DNA of 20,890 nucleotides from Plakobranchus ocellatus. Its lineage: Eukaryota > Mollusca > Gastropoda > Plakobranchidae. Positions within the stretch are counted from its first letter, which is position 1, and each line of letters begins with the position of its first letter. Position numbers and translations under genes: made by a program. Where the stretch lies: the NCBI GenBank assembly GCA_019648995.1, contig BLXT01006411.1:555795-576684 (forward strand), given 5' to 3'. Positions 20,884-20,890 of this stretch are shown here, one piece after another. Below the pieces are notes generated by a model. It saw only the letters and a program-made list of their open reading frames with translations. It made no database searches and was not told the origin of the DNA.

Positions 20884-20890
20884 CCCTTGC

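Larger units (their letters stand above)
18040..20890 (-). other. CSNK1A1: CK1 alpha upstream intron, more than 2.85 kb
   Basis: I searched this stretch for the glycine-loop exon (GSGSFGDIYL) in the minus strand and saw nothing like it, so the first coding exon lies further right. The stretch is AT-rich and contains A-rich runs, a GA-rich tract at 18829-18859, small inverted repeats at 19455-19491, 19624-19651 and 19651-19682, near-duplicate ccgggaa words at about 20250 and 20293, and the repeat at the right end. No other gene is visible. Confidence 0.8.

Noticed and set aside
18040-20890. Glycine-loop first coding exon of CK1 alpha
   Set aside because: Searched on the minus strand for the GSGSFGDIYL region and found no match, so the exon is placed outside the window.

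Overview
This is a piece of an animal nuclear genome. It is AT-rich, with long introns, GT-AG splice sites, many homopolymer and dinucleotide runs, and decayed transposable elements. The only protein-coding gene I can support is casein kinase 1 alpha (CSNK1A1 orthologue), on the minus strand. Six consecutive internal or near-terminal coding exons lie between 18039 and 11716. All six have phase-compatible splice junctions and together give 281 codons plus one base, corresponding to about residues 42 to 322 of the human protein. The first coding exon (start codon and glycine-rich ATP loop) is not in the window and must lie beyond its right end. The repeat style (a tRNA-derived SINE, a Helitron-like end, abundant AGATCT/CTAG motifs) suggests an aquatic invertebrate, perhaps a mollusc such as a gastropod. 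That placement is inference only.

Layout, left to right: 1-720 holds a GA microsatellite and a small CpG-richer patch with one good minus-strand splice donor, possibly the edge of another gene. 1340-3600 is repeat-derived: a long-armed hairpin, a Helitron-like 5' end, a CTAG-rich degenerate satellite, and two copies of one repeat in opposite orientation. 3600-10060 has no recognisable gene; it contains a diverged tandem duplication at 6105-6400 and two candidate last exons for the kinase. 10080-10230 is a tRNA-derived SINE on the minus strand. 10756-18039 is the kinase gene body. 18040-20890 is the upstream intron, with several small inverted repeats and a repeat cut by the window end.

The main open question is the C-terminus of the kinase. 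The last firm exon ends in phase 1 after the codons for ATN, and no exon encoding the familiar KQTDKTKSNMKGF-type tail was found. Three phase-compatible candidate terminal exons are listed (10820, 8878 and 8079), plus a read-through tail. Alternative last exons would fit the known isoform variation of this kinase, but nothing here proves which is used. I found no sign of a previously undescribed system; the findings are about isoform structure and repeats.
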